Source: Catenovulum agarivorans YM01 (GTDB lineage Bacteria > Pseudomonadota > Gammaproteobacteria > Enterobacterales > Alteromonadaceae). From it: a DNA stretch of 64,000 nucleotides. The notes below the pieces were generated by a model. It saw nothing but the letters and a program-made list of their open reading frames with translations, was not told where the DNA came from and did not search any database. Position numbers and translations under genes: made by a program. This document shows, in pieces, positions 32,778 through 40,885 of the stretch. The DNA lies in assembly GCF_000281085.1 (NCBI RefSeq), contig NZ_JH767528.1, positions 124,001 through 188,000 on the forward strand, in the 5' to 3' direction. Position 1 is the first letter of the stretch, and each line of letters begins with the position of its first letter.

Positions 32778-34439
32778 ATGCAGAGCATTTTCCTAAAATT
32801 TATCTTGCTGTTATTCAGTTGTTTATTCGCAACTATGCCAGTTAAAGCTAATTTGTTAACAGAGAATAAATTGACGCTACAAGACCAATCATTATGGTAC
32901 TTGTTGCAAGCAGATCAGTTAACTGATGTTCCACAGCTCATTAAACAATTCCCACAAGCATCTGCGACTACAGCATCCTTATTGGGGCAAAAGGGCGCGG
33001 TTTTGGCAAAAGTACCAATAGAAGCAAAACACGCGGGTGCTTGGTATGTAATGCCGGTGGCAAATTTTGTAGACCAAGGCCAAGCTTATTGGCAAGACGA
33101 GTCGGGTAATATTCAACAGGTAGCAGACTTCTCGCAATTCCAGCAAGCGCAGTCGGTTATCTTGATGCATGGGCAAGCATTTAAACTCACGTTAGAAAAA
33201 GCGACCACAGGTACATTGTGGATTTATCTACAGGCTAAACATTATCCAACACCAGTGCATATATCTGTTGTGTCGGAAAAACAATTTATTGCTAACTCGT
33301 TTGTTGTTAACTCGCTGTCTATCGTCACCATTACCGTAATGTTGATGCTGGCAATAATGGCGCTGATTTTATTTGTAAAAACGCGTTATCAAGTCGCGGC
33401 TTTTTGTTTCGGTTACCTGGGTTTACATGGGTTAGGTTGGGCAGCTGCGGCTGGCCTTGGACAAATTATTTATCCTATATCACCGGTTAATACTAGCTAT
33501 GCCGGTATGTACTTATTCCCGTTTGCCATTGGTTGCGCTAGTTATTTTGCCTATTACTTATTTAATTTTGATCGCTTTAAACAGCTAAAAAATCGTTTAT
33601 TAGTGTATTACGCCAATGCCGCATTCTTGTTGGGTGTAGTAATGGTATTGTTACCTTTTACTTGGGTGTTTTATTTATCGCATTTGCTTGCCGGTATATG
33701 GGTGTGGGTGAGTTTATTTGTTGGCTATAAAATGCTTAGCTTGCAAGACTTCAGAGCTAAATACTTTTTCACCGGTAACCTAGTGTATAGCCTGTCATTG
33801 GTTTACTACATGTTATCGCATTTCAGTGCCTTTGACGGCCCATCACCTGAGCTGGTTGTTATGTTGGCATTGTCGGTCGATTGTGTGTGTATTTTATTGT
33901 CCTTATCCGAATGGCTGAGGTTAAAACAGCAAGAGTTTAACCATGTTATGCATGAGTCTAGATTCGACGCGTTAACTGGGGTGGGTAATCGTTTATTATT
34001 AAATGAACAGCTAGCTGAGTTACAAAATCAATATTTGGTGGTTTTTATCGATTGCGACAGTATAAAAGAATTAAATGACCAGTTAGGCCATGCGAAGGGG
34101 GATAAGTTTTTAATCTATGTGGCTAACTTAATGCAGCAACAACTCGGCAATTTAGGCTTAGTTTTTCGCACCGGAGGTGATGAATTTATTTGGTTATGTG
34201 AAGTGACTCCTGAAAATAACCTAGCGAGTTTAACCATAAAGATTGAACAAATACTGGTTGATTTAAATGCTCAAGTAAAAGAGCGCTGGCCGCTATCTGG
34301 CGTTAGTTATGGCATAGCGACTAGTGAAGAAGGTAAATCGGCGTCGCATTGTTTATCTATTGCCGATAGCCGTATGTATCAATTGAAATCACAGCATAAA
34401 GCACAAGCTAGTGGGGCTGGTCATGGAGTCGAAAAATAA
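32778..34439 (+). CDS. membrane diguanylate cyclase with 7TM sensor region
   Basis: The 553-residue protein has a signal peptide (to about 25), a periplasmic beta domain (about 30-170, of the 7TMR-DISMED2 kind), seven membrane helices (about 175-385) and a GGDEF domain (about 395-545). The active site motif GGDEF is intact at 466-470, and the metal and substrate region IDCDSIKELNDQLGHAKGD is conserved. No RxxD inhibition site is present five residues before GGDEF. It would make c-di-GMP in response to an extracellular or membrane signal. The next gene overlaps its 3' end by 17 bp. Confidence 0.9.
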   Translation: MQSIFLKFILLLFSCLFATMPVKANLLTENKLTLQDQSLWYLLQADQLTDVPQLIKQFPQASATTASLLGQKGAVLAKVPIEAKHAGAWYVMPVANFVDQGQAYWQDESGNIQQVADFSQFQQAQSVILMHGQAFKLTLEKATTGTLWIYLQAKHYPTPVHISVVSEKQFIANSFVVNSLSIVTITVMLMLAIMALILFVKTRYQVAAFCFGYLGLHGLGWAAAAGLGQIIYPISPVNTSYAGMYLFPFAIGCASYFAYYLFNFDRFKQLKNRLLVYYANAAFLLGVVMVLLPFTWVFYLSHLLAGIWVWVSLFVGYKMLSLQDFRAKYFFTGNLVYSLSLVYYMLSHFSAFDGPSPELVVMLALSVDCVCILLSLSEWLRLKQQEFNHVMHESRFDALTGVGNRLLLNEQLAELQNQYLVVFIDCDSIKELNDQLGHAKGDKFLIYVANLMQQQLGNLGLVFRTGGDEFIWLCEVTPENNLASLTIKIEQILVDLNAQVKERWPLSGVSYGIATSEEGKSASHCLSIADSRMYQLKSQHKAQASGAGHGVEK

Positions 34440-34818
34440 GATGCAACTTGCTAGATACCTTGTTAGTTTCAGTTGGATCTATCATGGACTTTTTCCAAAA
34501 TTAATCCACATTGCGCCGCTGGAGCAATTGATGACCGCAAGCTTAGGTTTTTCTACTGAGCTGTCTTATTACATTACCAAAGCTGTCGGAGTTTCCGAGC
34601 TGCTGTTTGGCATCATTTTATTTATTTTCTACCGTAACCGAACAATTGTGCTTTTGAATATTGTTGCTCTGGTTGGTTTATTATTGTTTGTTGCTGTATT
34701 GCAACCACAACTATTAATCGAAGCATTTAATCCGGTAACAACCAATATTCCATTGATAGGACTCAGTTGGATTTTGTTGAATGAGGTGAAGGAGCAAAAG
34801 CGGCTAGATGTGAGTTAA
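34423..34818 (+). CDS. small DoxX-like membrane protein
   Basis: The start is taken as ATG 34423 with GGGG at 34413-34416; a GTG at 34411 is possible. The 131-residue protein has four membrane segments (about 7-25, 45-65, 68-90 and 100-120) and the DoxX-like opening RYLVSFSWIYHGLFPKLI. Function unknown. It overlaps the diguanylate cyclase gene and is probably coupled to it. Confidence 0.75.
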   Translation: MESKNKMQLARYLVSFSWIYHGLFPKLIHIAPLEQLMTASLGFSTELSYYITKAVGVSELLFGIILFIFYRNRTIVLLNIVALVGLLLFVAVLQPQLLIEAFNPVTTNIPLIGLSWILLNEVKEQKRLDVS

Positions 34819-34847
34819 CCTAGGCTCGTCGCTGATATTCAGCGAGT

Positions 34848-35090
34848 TTAAAATACCACCTCAACAAAATGTGGGTTATCAACTGTTATGCGTAACTTAG
34901 CTATCGAGTCGAGTACAACTAGTGTGTCTTTGCCTGTAATATTTATTTTTATACATTCTTCGCGGGCGTCATTGCGGGTGGTATCTAGTGCTGTGCCTAT
35001 AATGCTGCCACCATTTTTTAGCGTGAGTTGGATGGGATAGTTAAATAAACAGACTATTTCTATATAGTCGTAGTCGCTGCAACTTATCAT
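34848..35090 (-). CDS. rof: Rof-like Rho-binding antiterminator
   Basis: The start is ATG 35090 (MISCSDYDYIEIV); a TTG 12 bp upstream also opens the frame. The 80-residue protein has an Sm-like beta-barrel: CSDYDYIEIVCLFNYPIQL, then LTLKNGGSIIGTALDTTRN, then REECIKI. Family members (YaeO/Rof) bind the Rho primary RNA site and reduce termination. It lies after a strong terminator for the upstream lipoprotein gene, so it is transcribed from its own promoter or by read-through. Confidence 0.8.
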   Translation of the reverse strand: MISCSDYDYIEIVCLFNYPIQLTLKNGGSIIGTALDTTRNDAREECIKINITGKDTLVVLDSIAKLRITVDNPHFVEVVF

Positions 35091-35105
35091 GGTTTTTCTC
35101 AAAAA

Positions 35106-35134
35106 AAGATAACCCGCGCTTGGCGGGTTATCTT
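35106..35134 (-). terminator. intrinsic terminator of the lipoprotein gene
   Basis: On the minus strand AAGATAACCCGC and GCGGGTTATCTT form a 12-bp stem with a 5-nt loop, followed by a run of T (35101-35107 as A on the plus strand). It ends the transcript of the gene at 35151-35684. Confidence 0.95.
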
Positions 35135-35150
35135 GGTAAATTGATTGATT

Positions 35151-35684
35151 TTATTCGTCTTTAGTTAACGGCATTAAGTTATTGTATAACTCGCTGGCTA
35201 AATAAGCTTGGTCGTTATCTGGCAATTCACCTTTGCCTAATTTAACTTCGAGTATGCTTTCAATTTCACTTTTGTCTCTATCACCAAAACTCATATTTAA
35301 GCCAACGCTAGTGCTTGGTTCGCTGCGCGTGCGACAGCCAAGTAATCCACATTCGCGGTAAACATTGTGGTTGCGACCAACAGATACTCCACTTTGAGGA
35401 CTCACTCTTTCTTTATCGATTATGGTTTCGCGGTTGGTTACGACAAACCAGTCATAATCGTTTAGTTTAGTTAACTCAGCTGCACGCAATAACGCAAAGT
35501 TCATCGCCTGTGCTCTGTCGTCGCTGCGGTGTTTAAAATGCACGCGGTATTTGTCTTCGGTTAGTTTGACTTCTTTATAGCCAAAGCCATTATCTTTTGC
35601 CGGACGATATGCCGGTTGGCTGGCACACGCCGAAATTAAAATAACACTGATTAAAGTTAATACTAGTTTGTTTAAGCTGTTCAT
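35151..35684 (-). CDS. CC0125/CC1285-family lipoprotein
   Basis: The 177-residue protein has a lipoprotein signal (ILISAC, Cys at about 20) and then AYRPA, GYKEVKLTEDKYRVHF and FALLRAAELTKLNDYDWFVVTNRE, the conserved core of the CC0125/CC1285 lipoprotein family. Function unknown; it is probably attached to the outer membrane. It is followed by a strong terminator and is a single gene. Confidence 0.85.
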   Translation of the reverse strand: MNSLNKLVLTLISVILISACASQPAYRPAKDNGFGYKEVKLTEDKYRVHFKHRSDDRAQAMNFALLRAAELTKLNDYDWFVVTNRETIIDKERVSPQSGVSVGRNHNVYRECGLLGCRTRSEPSTSVGLNMSFGDRDKSEIESILEVKLGKGELPDNDQAYLASELYNNLMPLTKDE

Positions 35685-35749
35685 AATGTGTACCTCTTAT
35701 CAATATAACCTTTAGCACGGGGTCTGCATTGCATGTGCTAGAGCGATAA

Positions 35750-35869
35750 TTTAGAGCAAAATCTCTTTTTATGGGCGAATCAAGACCGAAGCATCGCTTC
35801 GCAGCTTGATGAGGTGGAGCCATGGAAGGCGACAGGGCCTGCCCTTCATGGACGAATTCCAACTCTAAA
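35750..35869 (-). repeat. structured repeat, type E (diverged, inverted)
   Basis: Outer arms TTTAGAG (35750-35756) and CTCTAAA (35863-35869). Inside, ATCAAG-CGAAGC pairs with GCTTCG-CTTGAT (about 35780-35809), and CCATGGAAGG (35820-35829) pairs with CCTTCATGG (35843-35851). The part 35773-35823 matches, in reverse, the inner part of the large element at 53198-53251, so both descend from one module. Confidence 0.7.
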
Positions 35870-35937
35870 ACTCCCATGTTGTACTGTTTTTGCGAAAATT
35901 ATGCTCGAGTACATGCGTGACTCCCGATGCGACCAAT

Positions 35938-36711
35938 TTACTTCACTTGCCACTTATTTTGTTTAAGCGATTGCTCCTGCTGCGGCATTAAAAAGTCGCT
36001 GCTGATCATCGCATCAATGCTTTGCTGCATTAACTGTTCTGCTCCGACATTGCTTGACGACGCCGTACCAGACGCAGTTTGATATTCATTATTCGCTGTT
36101 TCAGGGTAAAAACTCGCAACTTTTTGCCAGTTGTCACCACTCTTACAGGCTATGTGTTTACTAATCTCACCAGCAGAGGATGAAACTTTATATTGGCGGC
36201 AAACTTGTTGACTGTAGTTAATAAAAGTTAACTCAGGGGTCAGTGTGCTGCCGTCATCCAAACTAAAAGCATCGCCAGATAGGCTGTTTTCTAAAACCGC
36301 CGCTTGTTGTTGCCAATTATCAGTTGCCGTTGGTAATGATGTTTGAGTTTGGCTAAATACGCCTAACATCACACCCGCAACTAACGCGACACTGGCAGCT
36401 TGCGCAGCATGTTCAGATAAAAACTGACTCAACTGCTTAACAGGTTTTTTCCAGCTGGCCATTTCAACCACATTCGACTCAGTTTGGGTTGCTGCACTTG
36501 GCTGTGCCAATAAGTCATTTAACCCTTGTGGCAATGGCTGATCATCAATCTGGCTATAGGTGGCTCTAATTTGTTCATCCACCATACTCAGTTCGGCTAA
36601 ACGCATGGCAATTTGTTCGTCGTCGGCTATTTGCTGACGAATTTCCGCCATTTCATTTTCAGCTAGTTCAGCATCTAAAAAGGCTGAAAGTTTTTCATCT
36701 GTAATCTTCAT
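35938..36711 (-). CDS. anti-sigma factor (RsiW/ChrR-like, zinc-less)
   Basis: The 257-residue protein has an N-terminal cytoplasmic helical domain (KLSAFLDAELAENEMAEIRQQI, about 6-27) like other anti-sigma domains, one membrane segment (about 110-128, ASVALVAGVMLGVF) and a periplasmic C-terminal part. Its start overlaps the stop of the sigma gene by four bases (ATGA), typical for such pairs. It should hold the ECF sigma factor inactive until a signal arrives. Signal and targets are not known. Confidence 0.82.
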   Translation of the reverse strand: MKITDEKLSAFLDAELAENEMAEIRQQIADDEQIAMRLAELSMVDEQIRATYSQIDDQPLPQGLNDLLAQPSAATQTESNVVEMASWKKPVKQLSQFLSEHAAQAASVALVAGVMLGVFSQTQTSLPTATDNWQQQAAVLENSLSGDAFSLDDGSTLTPELTFINYSQQVCRQYKVSSSAGEISKHIACKSGDNWQKVASFYPETANNEYQTASGTASSSNVGAEQLMQQSIDAMISSDFLMPQQEQSLKQNKWQVK

Positions 36712-37202
36712 GCGTTGGCCTCCTGTGGAGTCACTTTTAAATATTCTGCTAATGCACTGCGGGCGCGGGCTAAACGGCTCATCACTGTGCCAATTGGCAA
36801 ATCTAATGCCGCTGCGGCTTCTTTATACGATTTGCCTTCAAGCGCAATTAAAGCAATTAAACTGCGCTGATCATCCGGTAGTTTATCCATTGCTTGATTT
36901 ACTTGATTCAATGCAATTTCGCTTTGAATGGCGTGTTCGCCGTCCACTGTTTGATTGTCAGTTAACTCTGGTTGACTAGTCGCTTGGCTGCGTACTTTGC
37001 GCGAACGATATTCGTCAATCCATAAGTTTTTGCATACTCTAAACGCCCATTTAGTTAAATCTTGCTCGTCACCTTCAGGGGCCTGGCGCAATAACTTTTC
37101 AATGGTGTTTTGCAACAAATCGTCGGCGTCGGCATGGTTGCCTGTTAGAGCAAAAGCAAATCGCCTAAGTTGTGGCACAATTCTAATAATCTGTTGTTGC
37201 AT
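36708..37202 (-). CDS. ECF RNA polymerase sigma factor
   Basis: The 164-residue protein has sigma region 2 (about 8-75, GNHADADDLLQNTIEKLLR and KWAFRVCKNLWIDEYRSRK) and region 4 (about 105-155, LPDDQRSLIALIALEGKSYKEAAAALDLPIGTVMSRLARAR). There is no region 1 or 3, so it is an extracytoplasmic function sigma. It is co-transcribed with its anti-sigma factor and divergent from a subtilase gene across 199 bp. Confidence 0.95.
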   Translation of the reverse strand: MQQQIIRIVPQLRRFAFALTGNHADADDLLQNTIEKLLRQAPEGDEQDLTKWAFRVCKNLWIDEYRSRKVRSQATSQPELTDNQTVDGEHAIQSEIALNQVNQAMDKLPDDQRSLIALIALEGKSYKEAAAALDLPIGTVMSRLARARSALAEYLKVTPQEANA

Positions 37203-37401
37203 ACTGGCTTATGCCTCGTTTTTGTTAAACTGTTACTTAGATAACGTGTCAGCGAAAAATTTATTCCGAAAAAAATTAAATTTTTTTAATTTTATTTTCG
37301 TACTGTTTTGTGTTGTCGTATTTTTACTTTATATGGGAATAAATAGTCCCTTTTAAACGTTAGTTTAATAATAGAAGGCTTGTCATCAACGAGAGTGTGA
37401 A

Positions 37402-38850
37402 ATGGTTAAATTTTTTCGGTTAAATACTGTAGTACTGCTCATATTGAGTTTGACCGCTCAATCGGGAGCTGCCGATGTGTTGGAGCAAGTGACAGATGTT
37501 GTTGAACAAAGCACAGAAACTGCTGAGCAGCGGCTAGAACAGGTGTTACAGCAAGCTGATGAAAAAGCCGACAATTTGATTGAATTGCCTACACAGCTGG
37601 AAGATAAAATTCAACCTTTGCTCGAGCCAATTGAACTAGCCGCTGAATCAGAAAATATTCTATTGGCTGGTATTAGCAAGAATCTTCAGCAAACTTTTAC
37701 TATTGTTGATGCACGAGGTAACAAGGTATTTGACGAAGCTGTATACCCGCCGCAGCAATTGGCAGTGGCAAACGAATGGTTAATTCAGCTTGATACTGAG
37801 CAAGTGCAAGTTAAATGGCAACAACAGCTGCAACAAGCGAACAAGCTAACCGCCATAGAGCAGTTTTCGATTGAACATTTAGCTGCGCTCGATATGCAAA
37901 TTATTCGCTTGCGCACTACGCCAGCGGCAACTCAACAATTGAACAAAGATGCAAGCCTTGCCGAGCAGCAGGCATTTTTAGCACAATTACTTAATATGCC
38001 TGTGGATGTTATACAACAGCTGACCCTAGAGCGTAATTTTATTTATCAGTTGCAAGCTGAAGATAATTCATCAACAGCCAAAGCTCAGCACTCAGCAAAT
38101 AAACTAGTCTGTAAGCAGCCGCTTAAAATGGGTATGTTAGATTCAGCAATCGAGCAGAGTCATCCACAATTACCAGCGAACAAAATAACCCAACAAGATT
38201 TTCTTGATACAGGTTTAACGCCAGCAATGGCGCATGGAACTGGTGTGGTGGGTATTTGGTTGAGCCAAGATTATGCTTTTGCTCAGTTGCCAAATGCGCA
38301 GGTAGTTAATGCATCGGCGTTTTATCAAAGGCCTAACGGCAGCCAAGGTGCGACCATGTTAAGTTTAATTCGTGGGTTGAATTGGTTGGCTGAGCAAGAT
38401 GTGCGGGTGATTAATATGAGCTTAACTGGGCCGGATAATGCGTTATTGCAACGGGCGATTAAAAAAGTAGCGGCGAAACCTGTGGTGATAGTTGCTGCGG
38501 TTGGTAATGCCGGGCCTGCATCAGCACCTTTATACCCTGCTTCTTACCCAGAGGTTATCGGTGTAACCGCAGTGCAAACAAATCAAAAAATATACCGATG
38601 GGCCGTGCGCGGTCAACAAGTTGATTTTGCTGCGCTGGGGGTATATATGCCGGTACTTGCCGATAAACAACAGGTTATCCGCCAAAGTGGTACTTCATTC
38701 GCCGCGCCTATTGTGGCTGCACATATAGCCTGTTTAATTAATAACAAACCCACTTTGGGTTTAGAAGCCAAATTAATGTTGCGCAACCAAGCGGTTGACT
38801 TAGGTGAGCCAGGAAAGGATACGGTTTTTGGTTATGGCTGGATAAATTGA
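37402..38850 (+). CDS. S8 family serine protease (subtilase)
   Basis: The 482-residue protein has a signal peptide (to about 24), an acidic coiled segment (about 25-75), a prodomain-like region, and an S8 catalytic domain (about 235-482). The triad is D247 (MLDSAIE), H278 (HGTGVVG) and S432 (SGTSFAAP), with the oxyanion Asn in AAVGNAG. The protein ends soon after the domain and has no secretion extension. It is divergent from the ECF sigma/anti-sigma genes, so it may be a member of their regulon, or it may help degrade the anti-sigma. Confidence 0.9.
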   Translation: MVKFFRLNTVVLLILSLTAQSGAADVLEQVTDVVEQSTETAEQRLEQVLQQADEKADNLIELPTQLEDKIQPLLEPIELAAESENILLAGISKNLQQTFTIVDARGNKVFDEAVYPPQQLAVANEWLIQLDTEQVQVKWQQQLQQANKLTAIEQFSIEHLAALDMQIIRLRTTPAATQQLNKDASLAEQQAFLAQLLNMPVDVIQQLTLERNFIYQLQAEDNSSTAKAQHSANKLVCKQPLKMGMLDSAIEQSHPQLPANKITQQDFLDTGLTPAMAHGTGVVGIWLSQDYAFAQLPNAQVVNASAFYQRPNGSQGATMLSLIRGLNWLAEQDVRVINMSLTGPDNALLQRAIKKVAAKPVVIVAAVGNAGPASAPLYPASYPEVIGVTAVQTNQKIYRWAVRGQQVDFAALGVYMPVLADKQQVIRQSGTSFAAPIVAAHIACLINNKPTLGLEAKLMLRNQAVDLGEPGKDTVFGYGWIN

Positions 38851-38934
38851 GAGCGGTTTGGCAACTTTCGCCTATAATCATTTAGGTTCGGCTAATTTCA
38901 TAGATAATAGCCGCAAAAAATTAGGGATATCACC

Positions 38935-40827
38935 ATGAAACTCAACCGCTTTAAATTGTACGCTCACAACTTGCTTGTGGGTTTATCCGCCTTGATTCTG
39001 TCTGCTTGTAACCAAGTTGAGATAGAAATTAGTAATGACAGACCCAATCTAACCATTACCGAAATAAATATCGCAACAGATCAAATTTACACCGCCAGTG
39101 ACCAACTGCATTTTGATTACACATTAGTGGTAGATGATTTAGAAGATGTTGATGTATTAGTCGACTTTTATCTAGTACATGCTGAATCTGACGGTTCGAA
39201 CGATGATGCTGTCGAAGTTGAAATTGAAGCGGCACATCATTTAGCTAGCCTGTCACACGATATGTTAAGTGAAGGTCATTTCACTTATTCAATAAACGCA
39301 CAAATTCCGGCTGATGTAACAGAAAGCGGTAAATACTGGTTAGTCGCCCAAGTTGACCCTTTTAATGAAGTTGAAGAAGACAACGAAGACGATAATCACC
39401 CAAATATTGATAATGAAGATCATATAGTCGGCAATTTCCCCGCGTATGAATTAGATATTGAAGTTCACCCAGAGCACGAATTTCTGTTTGAACAAGTTGT
39501 AGTGGATGGTGATTTAGTGGTGTTAGATTCGCCAGACCACCATGAAGGTGTCGGTGATCATCATGCAGACATCATAGGTCATATAGACGCCATCTACCAT
39601 GGTGCAGAAGCTGCATCTGCCAAACTAACGGTTGAAGTTTTAATTAACGGCAGTTACCAAGTTGTGTCGCAGTGGGATAATGCTCAAGCAAGTTATCAAA
39701 CTTCTACACAAATTGATTTTGCCTACAATGGGGATGAACACTTTTTTGGTTTTGATTTAGCTTTAACCGATGAACAGTTGCAGAACTTATATTCTGTTTT
39801 TCAAGCGGATGCAGATAATACCTTATCACTTAGATTTACCTTAGAAGACTTAACCGATTCAAGCCTGCCAGAGCACGATGATAGCAATAATGTGTACCAG
39901 CTAGATTTGCCGTTGTTTTTCTTTGAAAACGATACAGTTGCAGCAAAACCAGCGACCGAAGGCACAGCGCGACGTTTTACCAATACAGGTAATCAGCTCA
40001 TTATCGATGGTTCATATAACAAAGGTTATGGTGATGCGAGCAAATTTAAAGTCGCGGTTGATTTAGCCGGTAGCCTAACTTTAGATTTACTCGGTGTTGG
40101 CACTGGCCAAGGTGCTGTTGCCGAAGCTGGTGGCTCGGTAGATATGTGGATTTTTAATGCTCAAAACACCATTTTTGGCATTAGTTTTAATGGCCAAGCT
40201 TATACCTCTGGCTTAAATACAGGTTATGAATCAGAAATGATTATCTTCAATACCACAGTGTTTGAAGATGAAAACTATGTAGCGCAGTTCTCTAAAACCT
40301 TTGAAAAATCTTGGGAAGAAAGACGCGTCTTAGCTAGTACAACTTTCACTGTAGGGCCAATTCCAATTAAGATTGAAGCGGGTTTAGATGGTTCGGTTGG
40401 TTTTGAATTTACCATAGCTTACGCAAGTAAATTAACTGCGGGTGGTGATATTTTTAGCACTAACTTTGGTGGGTTTGCTAATGGTGGTGTCAGCATAGGT
40501 TTAGCTTCGGCAGGTGTGACTATTGTAATTACCTTGTTGGATAATGTGTTGAATTTAGACAGTGAAGCGAACTTAGCCTTATTGGACGATGGTCAAGTTA
40601 ATCCGCGTATTGAATATGCTTTTGCTCTGACAGATGAGATAGATATTATCAGTGGTAAATTTGGTTTATACGCTGATGTTAAAGGCATTAAGTGGTGTAA
40701 AAAATGGGGCATACCATACCCTTGTGGCTCAAAAACCACTACCTATTATTTATGGTTATACCAAACACCAAGTGTGTTTAACAAAGCTTGGACTCTGTAT
40801 AGCAAAGACGGTAGCATCAGTATCTAA
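38935..40827 (+). CDS. large beta-rich lipoprotein with CARDB-like N-terminus
   Basis: The 630-residue protein has a lipoprotein signal (LILSAC, Cys at about 25). The region about 35-165 looks like a CARDB/Ig-like domain (RPNLTITEINIATDQIYTASDQL). A His/Asp-rich stretch (DHHEGVGDHHADIIGH, about 203-218) and a second beta domain follow. The C-terminal half (about 345-630) is unbroken beta sequence with GDGSV-like and FEFTIAY strands and a Cys pair near the end (KWCKKWG, YPCG). I do not recognise a catalytic motif. It is 84 bp after the subtilase gene and is followed by a HEAT-repeat secreted protein. Confidence 0.7.
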   Translation: MKLNRFKLYAHNLLVGLSALILSACNQVEIEISNDRPNLTITEINIATDQIYTASDQLHFDYTLVVDDLEDVDVLVDFYLVHAESDGSNDDAVEVEIEAAHHLASLSHDMLSEGHFTYSINAQIPADVTESGKYWLVAQVDPFNEVEEDNEDDNHPNIDNEDHIVGNFPAYELDIEVHPEHEFLFEQVVVDGDLVVLDSPDHHEGVGDHHADIIGHIDAIYHGAEAASAKLTVEVLINGSYQVVSQWDNAQASYQTSTQIDFAYNGDEHFFGFDLALTDEQLQNLYSVFQADADNTLSLRFTLEDLTDSSLPEHDDSNNVYQLDLPLFFFENDTVAAKPATEGTARRFTNTGNQLIIDGSYNKGYGDASKFKVAVDLAGSLTLDLLGVGTGQGAVAEAGGSVDMWIFNAQNTIFGISFNGQAYTSGLNTGYESEMIIFNTTVFEDENYVAQFSKTFEKSWEERRVLASTTFTVGPIPIKIEAGLDGSVGFEFTIAYASKLTAGGDIFSTNFGGFANGGVSIGLASAGVTIVITLLDNVLNLDSEANLALLDDGQVNPRIEYAFALTDEIDIISGKFGLYADVKGIKWCKKWGIPYPCGSKTTTYYLWLYQTPSVFNKAWTLYSKDGSISI

Positions 40828-40885
40828 GTTTATTGGGGCTGGCTTGTGTCAGCTCCTGCTCTACGCCTCTCTAATGGAATATATC

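Noticed and set aside
40652-40885. Long N-terminal extension of the HEAT-repeat protein
   Set aside because: It overlaps the previous gene by 176 bp and would bury the signal peptide; ATG 40886 starts just before a normal signal sequence.
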